64,000 nt of DNA from the NCBI RefSeq assembly GCF_006517535.1, contig NZ_VHQH01000034.1, positions 62,001 to 126,000 of the forward strand, written 5' to 3'. The notes under the pieces were generated by a model, which saw only the letters and a program-made list of their open reading frames with translations, was not told the origin of the DNA and made no database searches. Position 1 is the stretch's first letter. Every line of letters begins with the position of its first letter. Source of the DNA: Schumannella sp. 10F1B-5-1 (GTDB taxonomy: Bacteria; Actinomycetota; Actinomycetes; Actinomycetales; Microbacteriaceae). This document shows positions 8,458-18,171 of the stretch, piece after piece. Position numbers and translations under genes: made by a program.

Positions 8458-9578
8458 GCCGCGTCTTCGTCGTCAACTCCGGATCGTCGTCGATCAAGTA
8501 CCAGCTGGTCGACCCCGAATCCGGCGAGACGATCCTCTCGGGAACCCTGCAAAGACTGGGCGAGGAGGGCGGCGACGCCGCCGATCACGACGCGGGGATG
8601 CGCATCGTGCTCGACCGGCTGGGGCCGGACGCCGGAGTCACCGCGGTCGGCCACCGGGTCGTGCACGGCGGCGCGCGATTCGATCGCGCGGTCGTCGTCG
8701 ACGACGCTGTGATCGCCGAGATCGAGAAGCTCAACGACCTCGCTCCGCTGCACAACCCGGCGAACCTCGACGGCATCCGCGCGGCCCGCGCCGCGTTCCC
8801 CGATGTGCCCCACGTGGCCGTCTTCGACACCGCGTTCCACCAATCCATGCCGGAAGAGGCATGGAGGTATGCGATCGACCGCGAGCTCGCGGATCGGCAC
8901 GCCGTGCGGCGCTACGGATTCCACGGCACGAGCGTCAAGTACGTCACCGAGCGCGCGGCCGCTTTCCTCGGACGACCGCTCGGCCAGCTCAAGCAGATCG
9001 TGCTGCACCTCGGCAACGGCGCGAGCATCACCGCCGTCGACGGCGGACGCAGCGTCGACACCTCGATGGGCCTCACGCCGCTCGAGGGCCTCGTGATGGG
9101 CACCCGCTCGGGCGACCTCGACCCGGCGATCGTGCCCTACCTCGGTCGCGTCGCCGGCCTCGATCTGGCCGAGCTGGATGCGCTGCTCAACAAGGGCAGC
9201 GGACTGCTCGGGCTCACCGGCACGGGCGACATGCGCGACGTGCAGCGGGCCGCGGCGGAAGGCGAGCCCCGGGCGCAGGAGGCGCTCGCGATCTGGCGCC
9301 ACCGGGTGAAGCACTACGTCGGCGCCTACGCCGCCATCCTCGGCGGGGTCGACGTGATCGTCTTCACGGCCGGCATCGGCGAGAACAACCCGCTGCTGCG
9401 CCGGCGCACGATGTCGGGACTCGAGTTCCTCGGCATCCGCGTCGACGACGATCGCAACGAGCTCGACTCGCGCGCCGAGCGCCGCATCTCGCCCGACCGC
9501 GCGCCGGTCGAGGTGCTCGTCATCCCGACCGACGAGGAGCTCGAGATCGCACGGCAGACGGTGGCGCTGACGCGCTGA
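8454..9578 (+). CDS. ackA: Acetate kinase
   Basis: AckA interconverts acetyl phosphate plus ADP with acetate plus ATP, completing the Pta-AckA route. The 374 residues start with the family signature VFVVNSGSSSIKYQL. Later come VGHRVVHGG, AVFDTAFHQSMPEEA, RRYGFHGTS, LHLGNGAS and the ATP-site segment FTAGIGENNPLLR. It starts with GTG inside the pta stop region, so translation is probably coupled. The gene ends 3 bp from a convergent gene. Confidence 0.97.
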   Translation: MSRVFVVNSGSSSIKYQLVDPESGETILSGTLQRLGEEGGDAADHDAGMRIVLDRLGPDAGVTAVGHRVVHGGARFDRAVVVDDAVIAEIEKLNDLAPLHNPANLDGIRAARAAFPDVPHVAVFDTAFHQSMPEEAWRYAIDRELADRHAVRRYGFHGTSVKYVTERAAAFLGRPLGQLKQIVLHLGNGASITAVDGGRSVDTSMGLTPLEGLVMGTRSGDLDPAIVPYLGRVAGLDLAELDALLNKGSGLLGLTGTGDMRDVQRAAAEGEPRAQEALAIWRHRVKHYVGAYAAILGGVDVIVFTAGIGENNPLLRRRTMSGLEFLGIRVDDDRNELDSRAERRISPDRAPVEVLVIPTDEELEIARQTVALTR

Positions 9579-9581
9579 CGC

Positions 9582-10232
9582 TCAGAGCCCCGCGACCGCC
9601 TCGGCGATCGGCGTCGGGCCCGAGGTGAGCTCCACCTGGCGGTGCACGCCGCCGCCCGTGCGCAGCAGCTCGGCGAGCACGGCGGCGACGTCGGCGCGCG
9701 GGATGTCGCCGCGTGGCACCTCGTCGGCGACCGCGATCGCTCCGGTGCCCGGCTCGTCGAGCAGGCCGCCGGGCCGCAGGATCGTCCAGTCGAGCTCGTC
9801 GCGCTCGCGCACCGCGGCATCCGCCTCGCTCTTGGCGCGCAGGTAGACCTGGAACACGTCGTCGGAGTCGGGATCGAAGCGGTCGGCGCCGATCGCCGAC
9901 ACCAGCAGGTAGCGCGTCACGCCGGCCTGCACGGCGGCGTCGGCCAGCAGGATCGCCCCGTCGCGGTCGAGGGTGAGCTTGCGCGCGGCGCCGCTGTTCG
10001 CGCCGGCGCCGGCCGCGAACACGACCGCGTCGGCGCCCGAGATCGCCTCGGCGACCGCGGCGTCGTCGGCCTGCTCGAGATCGAGCACGACGGCCTCGGC
10101 ACCGGCCGCGGCGAGGTCGTCGGCGTGGTCGGGGTTGCGCACGAGGCCGCGCACGCGGTGTCCGTCGGCGCTGAGCAGAGAGGAGAGGAGGAGGGCGATC
10201 TTGCCGTGCCCGCCCGCGATCACGATGTCCAT
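9582..10232 (-). CDS. NAD(P)-binding Rossmann protein (atypical SDR)
   Basis: The 216-residue protein begins MDIVIAGGHGKIALLLSSLL, a GxxGxxx nucleotide-binding loop typical of atypical short-chain dehydrogenases of the NmrA/YwnB type. Further motifs are YLLVSAIGADRF and DWTILRPGGLLDEPGTG. No substrate can be assigned. ATG 10232 is chosen because the Rossmann fold begins directly there; six upstream in-frame residues lack homology features. It is convergent with ackA. Confidence 0.85.
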   Translation of the reverse strand: MDIVIAGGHGKIALLLSSLLSADGHRVRGLVRNPDHADDLAAAGAEAVVLDLEQADDAAVAEAISGADAVVFAAGAGANSGAARKLTLDRDGAILLADAAVQAGVTRYLLVSAIGADRFDPDSDDVFQVYLRAKSEADAAVRERDELDWTILRPGGLLDEPGTGAIAVADEVPRGDIPRADVAAVLAELLRTGGGVHRQVELTSGPTPIAEAVAGL

Positions 10233-10297
10233 GGCGCCAGTCCACCGCATCCGCCGAGATCACCGCCGCGTCGGGAGTCGATGCGGATGCGACGCCC

Positions 10298-10340
10298 AGG
10301 AACGCGCGCGGGTCGACACCGAGGAACGCGCGCGGGTCGA
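10298..10340. repeat. Short tandem repeat, two copies, 24-bp period
   Basis: The 19-nt sequence AGGAACGCGCGCGGGTCGA occurs at 10298-10316 and again at 10322-10340. It lies between the SDR-like gene and the SRP RNA promoter. No function is evident. Confidence 0.7.
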
Positions 10341-10392
10341 TGCCCAGGATCTCCGGCGGATGGAGCGACGCCGTGCCGCTACACTGAAGCCC

Positions 10393-10482
10393 GGCTCCCC
10401 GCGTGGCGCCATCCAGGCCAACTCCCCCAGGGCGGAAACGCAGCAAGGGCAACCGGGCTCTGGCGGGTGCGCGGGGGGTCCT
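10393..10482 (+). ncRNA. ffs: Signal recognition particle RNA, small bacterial type
   Basis: The SRP RNA guides the Ffh-FtsY targeting of membrane proteins. The terminal stem GGCTCCCCGCG (10393 on) pairs with CGCGGGGGGTCC. The conserved apical region includes GGCGGAAACGCAGCAAGG. The sequence closely resembles the mycobacterial 4.5S RNA as I recall it. A TACACT -10 box lies at 10380-10385, and a T-rich tract (TTTTCTTT) follows the 3' stem. In Actinobacteria ffs usually lies just before dnaX; here a 7.1-kb gene separates them. Confidence 0.92.
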
Positions 10483-10483
10483 T

Positions 10484-10819
10484 TTCTTTGTGCGAGTCTC
10501 CGCCGCCCGCGGCTGCTGGAGCATCTGCGACTTCCGCATCCTCGCCCGCAGCCTCAGTCCTGAGCCGCTCTCCGGGCTGCCCCCGAGGGATGCCCGGTCC
10601 TGGGATTCGCATGTCCGTTTGGGTTCTCGCCGTGCCCGTTTCGGTGGGCCGAACGGGAAACTGGGGATGCCCGGATAACCGTTCAGGGGGCTTGAAAACG
10701 ACATTCACCCGCGTATCGTGAGAGTCAGTCACCCGACGGGGAACCCGATCCCGGACCAACCACCCGAGAGCGCTCTCCGTCAGTCGGATCAGGACACGGG
10801 GAAGTGTGACGTGGGGGAA
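10484..10819. other. 336-bp upstream region of the IPT repeat gene
   Basis: No gene is visible. It holds the T tract after ffs and the candidate promoter at 10692-10719. An in-frame extension of the next CDS begins at 10718 but shows no conserved or signal-peptide character. Confidence 0.5.
10692..10719 (+). promoter_or_regulatory. Candidate promoter of the IPT repeat gene
   Basis: TTGAAA (10692-10697), a 16-nt spacer, then TATCGT (10714-10719). It would give a leader of about 95 nt before ATG 10820. Confidence 0.45.
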
Positions 10820-13800
10820 ATGAATCGCGCGATCCGTCGCGCAGAGAAGTTCAGCAAGTGGGGAAGCCGGGGGCTGGCTCTCCTCGCCGCCGTGATGACC
10901 GGGGTCTTCCTGGTCGGCATCGGCGACAGTCAAGCGGCCCCCGGTGACCGCTCGAGCGCGAGCGGCACCTTCCTGTCGGGCTCGCTGCTCGGCGTGGTCG
11001 ACCCGGTCGTCACGCAGGCCCAGGCGCAGAACCTCGGCACGACCGCGACACAGATCGACCGGCACAGCCTCGATGTCGGGCTGATCGAGGGTCGCGTGCT
11101 GCAGCTGCCGGCGAACCTCGGCATCCCGCTGCACCTCGCCGACGCGGGCGCGCTCGGCTCGTACGCCAAGGCAGAGCCGACCGCCAGCTCGGTCGGCGCC
11201 TCGGGCCTGGTCGGCAACGACGGCGCCGTCGGCGTCGGCTCGGTGCCGCCGAACCAGGTGCCCGGCAACCTGACCCTCGACCTGCACGACATCATCGGGC
11301 CGACCCTCGCTGCCGAGCTCGCCGATCTGCACCTCGACGCCGGCGCGATGAGCGCTCGGGCCGAGTCCGTCGGCGGCGGCGTCCCCAGCGGGACCTACGA
11401 GATCGCCGGCGGCAAGCTCCGCATCACGAGCAACACGCTCAAGGGGCTCAACGCGGCCGTCACCCCCGCGGTGAACAACCTGCAGACCAGCCTGCAGGGC
11501 ACGCTGACGACCAACACCGGCACCGCTCTGACCACCCTGCAGAACAGCCTCAGCACTCTGCTCGGCTCCGTGCTGCCGGTCAGCTTCCCGGCCGCCAACA
11601 ACAACGCCTCGATCAGCCTCGACCTCGCCTCGGTCGGCACGCTGCCGCAGCAGCTCACGACCTCCGACGGCAGCGTCAGCATCGACCTCGCCACCGGCGA
11701 GATCAGCGCCGACCTCAGCAAGATCGGCGGCGGTCTCAACGGCCAGCCCGCCAACACCGAGGTTCTCTCCGCGACGGCGCTGCAGCAGATCTCCGGATCA
11801 GTGCTCACCCTGGTCGGCTCCGCCGTGGACCAGCTGCAGAGCAAGCTCAACACCGCCGTGCGCAACGCGGCCGTCACCATGAACGTGCAGCTGCGTGTGG
11901 CCGGCGTCAACGTGATCACGCTGCGCGTCGCCGCCCCGCTCGGCCAGTTGGTCGACGGCACGGCGCCCGCCGCATCCATCTCGCTCTCGACGCTCGGCAT
12001 CGGCCTCGGCATCAGCCTCGGCGCGGTCACGCCGCTCATCGGGGCGGCGCTCGCGCCCGTGCTGACGGCCGGCACCACCGGCGTCGGCACCGCGATCACC
12101 AACCTGCGCACGACGCTCGTCACGCCGGTGACGAATCTGCTGCAGCCGGCGCTGACCGCGCTGAACACGATCTTGTCGCTGAAGGTCAACGTGAAGGAGC
12201 CACTGCCTGCCCAGGCCGGCCGGCCGTTCAGCCAGACCGCGTTGCGGATCAGCCTGCTGAACTTCGCCAGCCTGCCGGGCGGAGACGGGGGCGCGCCCGG
12301 TTCGCCGGGCGTCGCTCGCACGGCGCTCACCGACCCCGGTGTGCTCTTCCTCGACATGGCGAACGCCGAGGTCGGGCAGGCCGTCGACGGCAACGCCGTG
12401 GCCGTGCCGCCGCGCGTCGACTCGCTGAGCCCGACCTCCGGCCCCGAGGCCGGCGGCACCGTCGTCACGATCAACGGCGCCGGCTTCAACGGCACCCAGT
12501 CGGTCACCTTCGGCGGCACGCCCGCGACGGTGCTGACGCAGACCGACACGCAGCTCACCGTCAAGACGCCGTTCCACGTCGCGGGCGCCGTGCCCGTGAT
12601 CGTCACGACCGGATCCGGCGCATCCCAGCCCGGCACCTTCACCTACGTGCCCGGTCTCGCGCTGACCACCGCCGTGCCCAACGTGGGTCCGATCGCGGGC
12701 GGCACCGTCGTCACCCTCACCGGCTCGTGCCTCGACACCGTCACCGGCGTCACCTTCGGAGGTACAGCGGGGACGATCATCAACCACGTCTCGGCGCAGG
12801 AGCTGACCGTGAGCACCCCGGCGCACGCCGCGGGCGCCGTCGACGTGACCGTGACCGGACCCGCCGCGTGCGGCACCAGCGCGACGCTGGCCGGCGGCTT
12901 CACCTTCCAGACGCCGCAGCCCCTCGTGCCCGCGATCACCGGCGTCGCCCCGCAGCGCGGACCCGAGACCGGCGGGCAGACCGTCGTCATCACCGGCAGC
13001 AACTTCACCGGTGCGAGCGCCGTCACCTTCGACGGCGTCGGAGCCACGGCCTTCACCGTGAACAGCCCGACGCAGATCACCGCCACCACGCCGCCGCACG
13101 CGGCCGGCACGATCGGCGTCGCCGTCACGACCCCCGTCGGCACGTCGGGCACCTCGCCCTACGTCTACGAGCCGGTCATCGCGATCACCGCGGTGACGCC
13201 GGGCTCCGGACCGACCGCCGGCAACGCGCCCATCACGATCGACGGCCGCTGCTTCACCGGCGCGACCAGCGTCGACATCGGCGGCGCCCCGGCGACGAAC
13301 CTGACCATCACCGACACCCGCATCACCGCGACGACCCCGGCGGGCGCCGCGGGTCCGGCCGACGTGGTCGTGCACGGTAGCACCGCCTGCTACGGGGATG
13401 CGACCGCCGCCGGCGCCTACAGCTACGTCGCTCCGGCCAAGCCGGTCGTGACGGACCACACGCCGATCGAGGGCCCGAGCACGGGCGGCACGACGGTGCT
13501 GTTCACCGGCACCGGCTTCACCGGCACGACCGGCGTGCAGTTCGGCGGGGTCCCCGCCACGGACGTGCAGGTCATCAGCGACACGGCCCTGCGCGCCACG
13601 ACCGCGGCCCGCACGCCCGGCCTGGTGACCATCCTGGTGCAGCACCCGAACGGCGACACGACGATCGCCGACGGCTTCACCTACACGCCGCCGCCCGCGC
13701 CCACCGTCAGCGGATTCACCCCGACCAGCGGCCCGACCGCCGGCGGCACCGAGGTGACGATCACCGGAACCGGCTTCACCGGATCCACCGGCGTGACCTT

Positions 13801-16800
13801 CGACGGCGCCGCGGGCACCGCGTTCGTCATCGACTCCGACACGCAGATCCGCGCCACCACGCCCGCCCACGCGGCCGGCCCGGTGACGGTGGCCGTGCAG
13901 CACCCGAGCGGTGACGCCGCAGCCGCGGGCACCTTCACCTACGAGGCGCCGCCCGTTCCGAACGTCACCCAGCTGTCGCCCGCGAGCGGCACGCAGCTCG
14001 GCGGCACGCTCGTCACGATCACCGGCACCAACCTCGGCGACACGAGCGGCGTGACCTTCGACGGCCTCGCCGGCACGCTGCAGAGCGTCAGCGCCACCCA
14101 GGTGACCGTGCTGACCCCGGCGCACGCGCCCGGCCCGGTGGATGCGGTCATCCAGTCGCCCAGCGGCGACGTGACCCGCTCGTTCACCTACCTGCCCGAC
14201 GGCGCGCCCTCGGTCACGACGCACACGCCCACGACCGGCCCGACCGCCGGAGGGACGCTCGTCACGATCGACGGCGCCGACCTCGACGGCGTGACCGCCG
14301 TGGAGTTCGACGGTCTCGCGGGCACCATCCAGAGCAAGACCGCGACGCAGATCACCGTGCTGACCCCCGGCCACGCCACGGGCGCGGTCGATCTGGTGCT
14401 GCGCGACCCGGCCGGCGACGTCACGATCGCGGGCGGCTTCGACTACCGCGACCCGGCCGCGCCGACCATCGCCACGGTCGACCCGACCACCGGCACCACG
14501 GCCGGCGGCACGGTCGTCACGATCACGGGCAGCGGCTTCCTCGCCGCCACCGGCGTGACCTTCGGCGGCGACGCCGGCACCGGCTTCACGGTCGTCAGCG
14601 ACACCGAGATGCGCGTCAGCACCCCGGCGCACGCCGCCGGCGGCGTGCCGATCGTCGTGCAGCACCCCGACGGCACCGCGGCAGCGGGCACCTTCACCTT
14701 CACGGCGACCCCGCCGACCGCCACCGCGATCACCCCGAACTCGGGCAGCACCGCGGGCGGGGAGGTCGTGACGATCACCGGCACCGCGATCGGCACCGCC
14801 ACCTCCGTCGCCTTCGGCGCGGATGCGGGGACCGCCATCGAGGTCGTCGGCCCCGACACGATCCGGGTCACCACCCCGGCGCACGCCGCCGGCACCGTGT
14901 CGGTCGTCGTGACGACGCCCGACGGGCAGACCGCGCCGCTCGACTACACCTACGTGCCGGCCCCGCCGACGCCCACGATCGGCGGCATCTCGCCGGTGTC
15001 GGGCCCGACCACCGGCGGCACCGCGGTGACGATCACCGGAACCGGGTTCACCGGCGCCACCGGCGTCACCCTGGGCGGCACCGCGGCGACCGGCGTCACG
15101 GTCGTCAACGACACGACCATCACGGCCACCACCCCGGCGCACGCCGCCGGCGCGGTCGACGTGGTCGTCACGGCCCCGGGCGGCACGGCGACGCTGACCA
15201 ACGGCTTCAGCTTCCAGCCCGGCCCGGCCATCACCGGCCTCACGCCGACCAGCGGCGGCGTCGCGGGCGGCACGAGCGTCACGATCATCGGCTCGAATCT
15301 GACCGGCACCACCGCGGTCAGCTTCGGCGGCACGGCGGCGGCCGGCTTCACGGTCGACAGCGACAGCCAGATCACGGCGACCACCCCGGCGCACGCCGCC
15401 GGCGCGGTCGACGTGCAGGTCACCACGCCCATCGCGGCGACCACGAGCGCGGGCGCGTTCACCTACCTGCCCGCTGCCGCGGCCGCCTCGGTGAGTCCCG
15501 CATCCGGACCGGACACCGGCGAGCAGGCCGTCACGATCACCGGCACCGGCTTCACCGGCGCCACCGGCGTGACGATCGGCGGCACCGCCGCGACGAACGT
15601 CACCGTGGTCAGCGACACCCAGATCACCGCCACCACGCCGGCCCACACGGCCGGGGTCGTGGATGTGGTGGTGCAGCACCCCGCGGGCGACAGCACCCTC
15701 ACCGGCGCGTACACCTTCGTCAGCAGCGCTCCGCCGACGGCGACGAGCTTCACGCCGACGACCGGATCGACCGCGGGCGGCACGACCGTGACGATCACCG
15801 GAACCGGCTTCATCGGAGCGACGGGCGTGACCTTCGGCGGCACCGCCGGCACGTCCTTCCAGGTGGTCGACGACACGACGATCACGGTCTCCACTCCCGC
15901 CCACGCCGCCGGCGACGTCACGGTCGTCGTGCAGCACCCGAACGGCACCGCGGCGCTCGCCGACCCCTTCACCTACACGGGCACGGCGCCGAGCATCCAG
16001 TCGGTCTCGCCGGCCACCGGCCCCGCGGCCGGCAGCACGACGGTCACGATCTCGGGCCCCGGCCTGGGTGACGCGACCGGCGTGACCTTCGGCGGACTCG
16101 CCGGCACGACCCTCACCCGGGTCGACGCCGACGCGATCACGGTCGTCACGCCGGCGCACTCGGCCGGCACCGTGGATGTGGTGGTCACCCTGCCCACGAC
16201 GACGCTCACGCAGTCGAACGGCTTCGAGTACACGGGAGCGCCGACGGCGCCCACCGCGAGCTCGATCACGCCGGCGACCGGATCGACGGCGGGCGGCACG
16301 ACCGTCGAGATCGCCGGCACCGGGTTCACCGGGGCGACGGCCGTGACCTTCGACGGCACCGACGGCACCTCGTTCCAGGTCGTGAACGACACGCTCATCC
16401 GGGTCACGACGCCGGTGCACGCGGCCGGCAACGTCGCGGTCGTGGTCGAGCATCCGAACGGCGACGCGACGGTCACGGGCGGCTTCGACTACACGGCGAG
16501 CGCGCCGAGCATCGACGGCATCTCGCCCGCCGACGGCCCCGCCGCCGGGAACACGACGGTCACGATCACCGGACCCGGCCTGGGCGACGCGACCGGCGTG
16601 ACCTTCGGCGGAACCGCCGCGACCGACCTGACCCGCGTCGACGACGACACCATCACGGTCGTCACGCCGACGCACGCGGCCGGGCCCGTGGATGTGGTGG
16701 TCACGCTGCCGACGACCACCCTGACCGCGACCAACGGCTTCGAGTACACGGGAGCGCCGACCGCGCCGACCGCCACCGGGATCACGCCGGCGAACGGCGC

Positions 16801-17959
16801 GGCCGCGGGCGGCACGACCGTCGACATCGCCGGCACCGGGTTCACCGGGGCGACCGGCGTGACCTTCGACGGCACGGACGGCACCTCGTTCCAGGTCGTC
16901 AGCGACTCGCTGATCCGGGTCACGACGCCGGCGCACGCCGCCGGGAACGTCGCGGTCATGGTCGAGCACCCGAACGGCGACGCGAGCGTCGCCGGCGGGT
17001 TCACCTACGACCCGGTCGCGCCGAGCATCCAGCAGATCGCGCCCACCGCCGGACCGGCGGACGGCGGAACCACCGTCACCATCACCGGCCCCGGCGTCGG
17101 CGACGCCACCGGCGTCACCTTCGGCGGCAACGCCGCCTCGACGCCGACCCGGGTGGATGCGAACACGATCACCGTCATCACCCCGGCGCACGCGCCCGGA
17201 GCCGTCGACGTGATCGTCACGCTGCCGACCGCCACGCTGACCGCCACGAACGGCTACACCTTCGCCGGCGACGCTCCCGCGATCACCGACGTGACGCCGA
17301 GCGCCGGCCCGGCCGGCGGCGGAACCACCGTCACGATCGGCGGCACCGGCCTCACCGGCACCACCGAGGTGCAGTTCGGCGGAACGCCCGGAACCGACGT
17401 CACGGTCGTCGACGACAGCACCGTCACGGTGGTCTCGCCGCCGCACCTGCCCGGCAACGTGCACATCCTGCTCGTCAACCCGAAGGGCGACGTGCAGGTC
17501 GACGACGGCTACGGCTACGTCGGCGCGAACGACCCGGTCGTCACCGGCGTCAGCCAGGACCCGCTGCCCACGACCGGCGGACGCATCCGCATCTTCGGAC
17601 GCTTCTTCACCGGAGCCACCGGCGTCACCTTCGACGGCGTGCTCGGCTCGGACTTCGCGGTCATCGACGACAACACCATCGAGGTGACCGCACCGCCGCA
17701 CGCGCCCGGCCGCGTGCAGGTGCGCATCCTCACCGCGACCGGCGGCTCGCTCCCCTGGGAGATGGAGTACGTGCTCGCCGCAGACCCCGGTGCGCCGGGC
17801 GACGGTTCGGGTCCGTCGTCCAGCGCTGCCGGAAGCGGTGGCCTCGCGGCCACCGGCACCGACGGAGGACGCTGGGTATTCGGGGCTCTCGCGATGCTGT
17901 TCGCGGGTGCAGCCCTGCTCCTCCGAGGTGCACGTCGCCGGCGGTTCACCGCCGCGTGA
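10820..17959 (+). CDS. Giant secreted wall-anchored protein: choice-of-anchor G domain plus 21 IPT/TIG repeats
   Basis: The protein is 2379 residues. A signal peptide covers about 1-39 (basic start MNRAIRRAEKFSKWGSRG, hydrophobic core, SQA cleavage site). Residues about 45-520 resemble the choice-of-anchor G family (FLSGSLLGVVDPVV, IDRHSLDVGLIEGRVLQLP). From about 532 to 2321 I count 21 immunoglobulin-like IPT/TIG repeats of about 83-88 residues, each with the pattern SPxSGPxxGGTxVTITGTGF and TPAHAAGxVxVVV. The C-terminus has LAATG near 2341, a hydrophobic helix and RRRR, which fits an LAXTG-type signal for the sortase E class. It is likely a surface adhesin or stalk. ATG 10820 is chosen for the signal peptide and the GGGGGA just upstream; GTG 10811 is possible. 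The antisense strand is also open over this gene, which is a composition artefact. Confidence 0.88.
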   Translation: MNRAIRRAEKFSKWGSRGLALLAAVMTGVFLVGIGDSQAAPGDRSSASGTFLSGSLLGVVDPVVTQAQAQNLGTTATQIDRHSLDVGLIEGRVLQLPANLGIPLHLADAGALGSYAKAEPTASSVGASGLVGNDGAVGVGSVPPNQVPGNLTLDLHDIIGPTLAAELADLHLDAGAMSARAESVGGGVPSGTYEIAGGKLRITSNTLKGLNAAVTPAVNNLQTSLQGTLTTNTGTALTTLQNSLSTLLGSVLPVSFPAANNNASISLDLASVGTLPQQLTTSDGSVSIDLATGEISADLSKIGGGLNGQPANTEVLSATALQQISGSVLTLVGSAVDQLQSKLNTAVRNAAVTMNVQLRVAGVNVITLRVAAPLGQLVDGTAPAASISLSTLGIGLGISLGAVTPLIGAALAPVLTAGTTGVGTAITNLRTTLVTPVTNLLQPALTALNTILSLKVNVKEPLPAQAGRPFSQTALRISLLNFASLPGGDGGAPGSPGVARTALTDPGVLFLDMANAEVGQAVDGNAVAVPPRVDSLSPTSGPEAGGTVVTINGAGFNGTQSVTFGGTPATVLTQTDTQLTVKTPFHVAGAVPVIVTTGSGASQPGTFTYVPGLALTTAVPNVGPIAGGTVVTLTGSCLDTVTGVTFGGTAGTIINHVSAQELTVSTPAHAAGAVDVTVTGPAACGTSATLAGGFTFQTPQPLVPAITGVAPQRGPETGGQTVVITGSNFTGASAVTFDGVGATAFTVNSPTQITATTPPHAAGTIGVAVTTPVGTSGTSPYVYEPVIAITAVTPGSGPTAGNAPITIDGRCFTGATSVDIGGAPATNLTITDTRITATTPAGAAGPADVVVHGSTACYGDATAAGAYSYVAPAKPVVTDHTPIEGPSTGGTTVLFTGTGFTGTTGVQFGGVPATDVQVISDTALRATTAARTPGLVTILVQHPNGDTTIADGFTYTPPPAPTVSGFTPTSGPTAGGTEVTITGTGFTGSTGVTFDGAAGTAFVIDSDTQIRATTPAHAAGPVTVAVQHPSGDAAAAGTFTYEAPPVPNVTQLSPASGTQLGGTLVTITGTNLGDTSGVTFDGLAGTLQSVSATQVTVLTPAHAPGPVDAVIQSPSGDVTRSFTYLPDGAPSVTTHTPTTGPTAGGTLVTIDGADLDGVTAVEFDGLAGTIQSKTATQITVLTPGHATGAVDLVLRDPAGDVTIAGGFDYRDPAAPTIATVDPTTGTTAGGTVVTITGSGFLAATGVTFGGDAGTGFTVVSDTEMRVSTPAHAAGGVPIVVQHPDGTAAAGTFTFTATPPTATAITPNSGSTAGGEVVTITGTAIGTATSVAFGADAGTAIEVVGPDTIRVTTPAHAAGTVSVVVTTPDGQTAPLDYTYVPAPPTPTIGGISPVSGPTTGGTAVTITGTGFTGATGVTLGGTAATGVTVVNDTTITATTPAHAAGAVDVVVTAPGGTATLTNGFSFQPGPAITGLTPTSGGVAGGTSVTIIGSNLTGTTAVSFGGTAAAGFTVDSDSQITATTPAHAAGAVDVQVTTPIAATTSAGAFTYLPAAAAASVSPASGPDTGEQAVTITGTGFTGATGVTIGGTAATNVTVVSDTQITATTPAHTAGVVDVVVQHPAGDSTLTGAYTFVSSAPPTATSFTPTTGSTAGGTTVTITGTGFIGATGVTFGGTAGTSFQVVDDTTITVSTPAHAAGDVTVVVQHPNGTAALADPFTYTGTAPSIQSVSPATGPAAGSTTVTISGPGLGDATGVTFGGLAGTTLTRVDADAITVVTPAHSAGTVDVVVTLPTTTLTQSNGFEYTGAPTAPTASSITPATGSTAGGTTVEIAGTGFTGATAVTFDGTDGTSFQVVNDTLIRVTTPVHAAGNVAVVVEHPNGDATVTGGFDYTASAPSIDGISPADGPAAGNTTVTITGPGLGDATGVTFGGTAATDLTRVDDDTITVVTPTHAAGPVDVVVTLPTTTLTATNGFEYTGAPTAPTATGITPANGAAAGGTTVDIAGTGFTGATGVTFDGTDGTSFQVVSDSLIRVTTPAHAAGNVAVMVEHPNGDASVAGGFTYDPVAPSIQQIAPTAGPADGGTTVTITGPGVGDATGVTFGGNAASTPTRVDANTITVITPAHAPGAVDVIVTLPTATLTATNGYTFAGDAPAITDVTPSAGPAGGGTTVTIGGTGLTGTTEVQFGGTPGTDVTVVDDSTVTVVSPPHLPGNVHILLVNPKGDVQVDDGYGYVGANDPVVTGVSQDPLPTTGGRIRIFGRFFTGATGVTFDGVLGSDFAVIDDNTIEVTAPPHAPGRVQVRILTATGGSLPWEMEYVLAADPGAPGDGSGPSSSAAGSGGLAATGTDGGRWVFGALAMLFAGAALLLRGARRRRFTAA
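12415..17785 (+). repeat. 21 tandem IPT/TIG-coding repeats (about 250-265 bp each)
   Basis: Successive units begin at conserved proline/glycine turns (SPTSGPEAGG, VPNVGPIAGG and so on). Units 15, 17 and 19 share GPGLGDATGVTFGG or a close variant. Units 16 and 18 share TGFTGAT and FDGTDGTSFQVV. A two-repeat block has therefore been duplicated near the C-terminal end. Units 2 and 4 are longer and hold a Cys pair each (GSC..AAC and GRC..TAC), possible intradomain disulfides. Confidence 0.85.
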
Positions 17960-17964
17960 CCGAG

Positions 17965-17995
17965 CGGGGGGAGCCCTTCGGGTGGGCTCCCCCCG
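17965..17995 (+). terminator. Terminator hairpin after the IPT repeat gene
   Basis: A perfect 12-bp stem (CGGGGGGAGCCC / GGGCTCCCCCCG) with a 7-nt loop starts 6 nt after the stop codon. Confidence 0.85.
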
Positions 17996-18044
17996 TTCCG
18001 CCCCCTCCCGGGCTGACTGCTCGGGCAGTCCCCCCTCCGACCGA

Positions 18045-18092
18045 CCCGGGTCGGGCATCCGCACCCCCTCTTCAGCGGATGCCCGACCCGGG
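18045..18092. repeat. Perfect 18-bp inverted repeat upstream of dnaX
   Basis: CCCGGGTCGGGCATCCGC (18045-18062) and its exact reverse complement (18075-18092) are separated by 12 nt. There is no T tract. A smaller hairpin (GACTGC/GCAGTC) lies just before it near 18014-18029. It is one of several long intergenic inverted repeats in this window. Confidence 0.85.
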
Positions 18093-18159
18093 CCGCACCC
18101 CGTGCGGCGCCCGTGCGCCGAGGGGTGGATGCGGGCCTGCCGACGTCGGAGGTCGCCGG

Positions 18160-18165
18160 TAGTCT
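18160..18165 (+). promoter_or_regulatory. -10 box TAGTCT of leaderless dnaX
   Basis: TAGTCT lies 6 nt before GTG 18172. This spacing supports 18172 as the start rather than GTG 18166, although GGAGG at 18148-18152 could serve 18166. Confidence 0.5.
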
Positions 18166-18171
18166 GTGCGG

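Noticed and set aside
10718-10819. A longer start (10718) for the IPT repeat protein
   Set aside because: The 34 extra residues lack signal-peptide character, and 10718 lies inside the candidate -10 box. ATG 10820 gives a normal signal peptide.
11798-18064. A 2088-codon open frame antisense to the IPT repeat gene, and many shorter antisense frames there
   Set aside because: It is Arg/Gly/Asp/Ala-rich without any recognisable domain, and arises because repeated GC-rich codons of the sense gene leave the opposite frame free of stops. The sense strand has a signal peptide, IPT motifs and an anchor.
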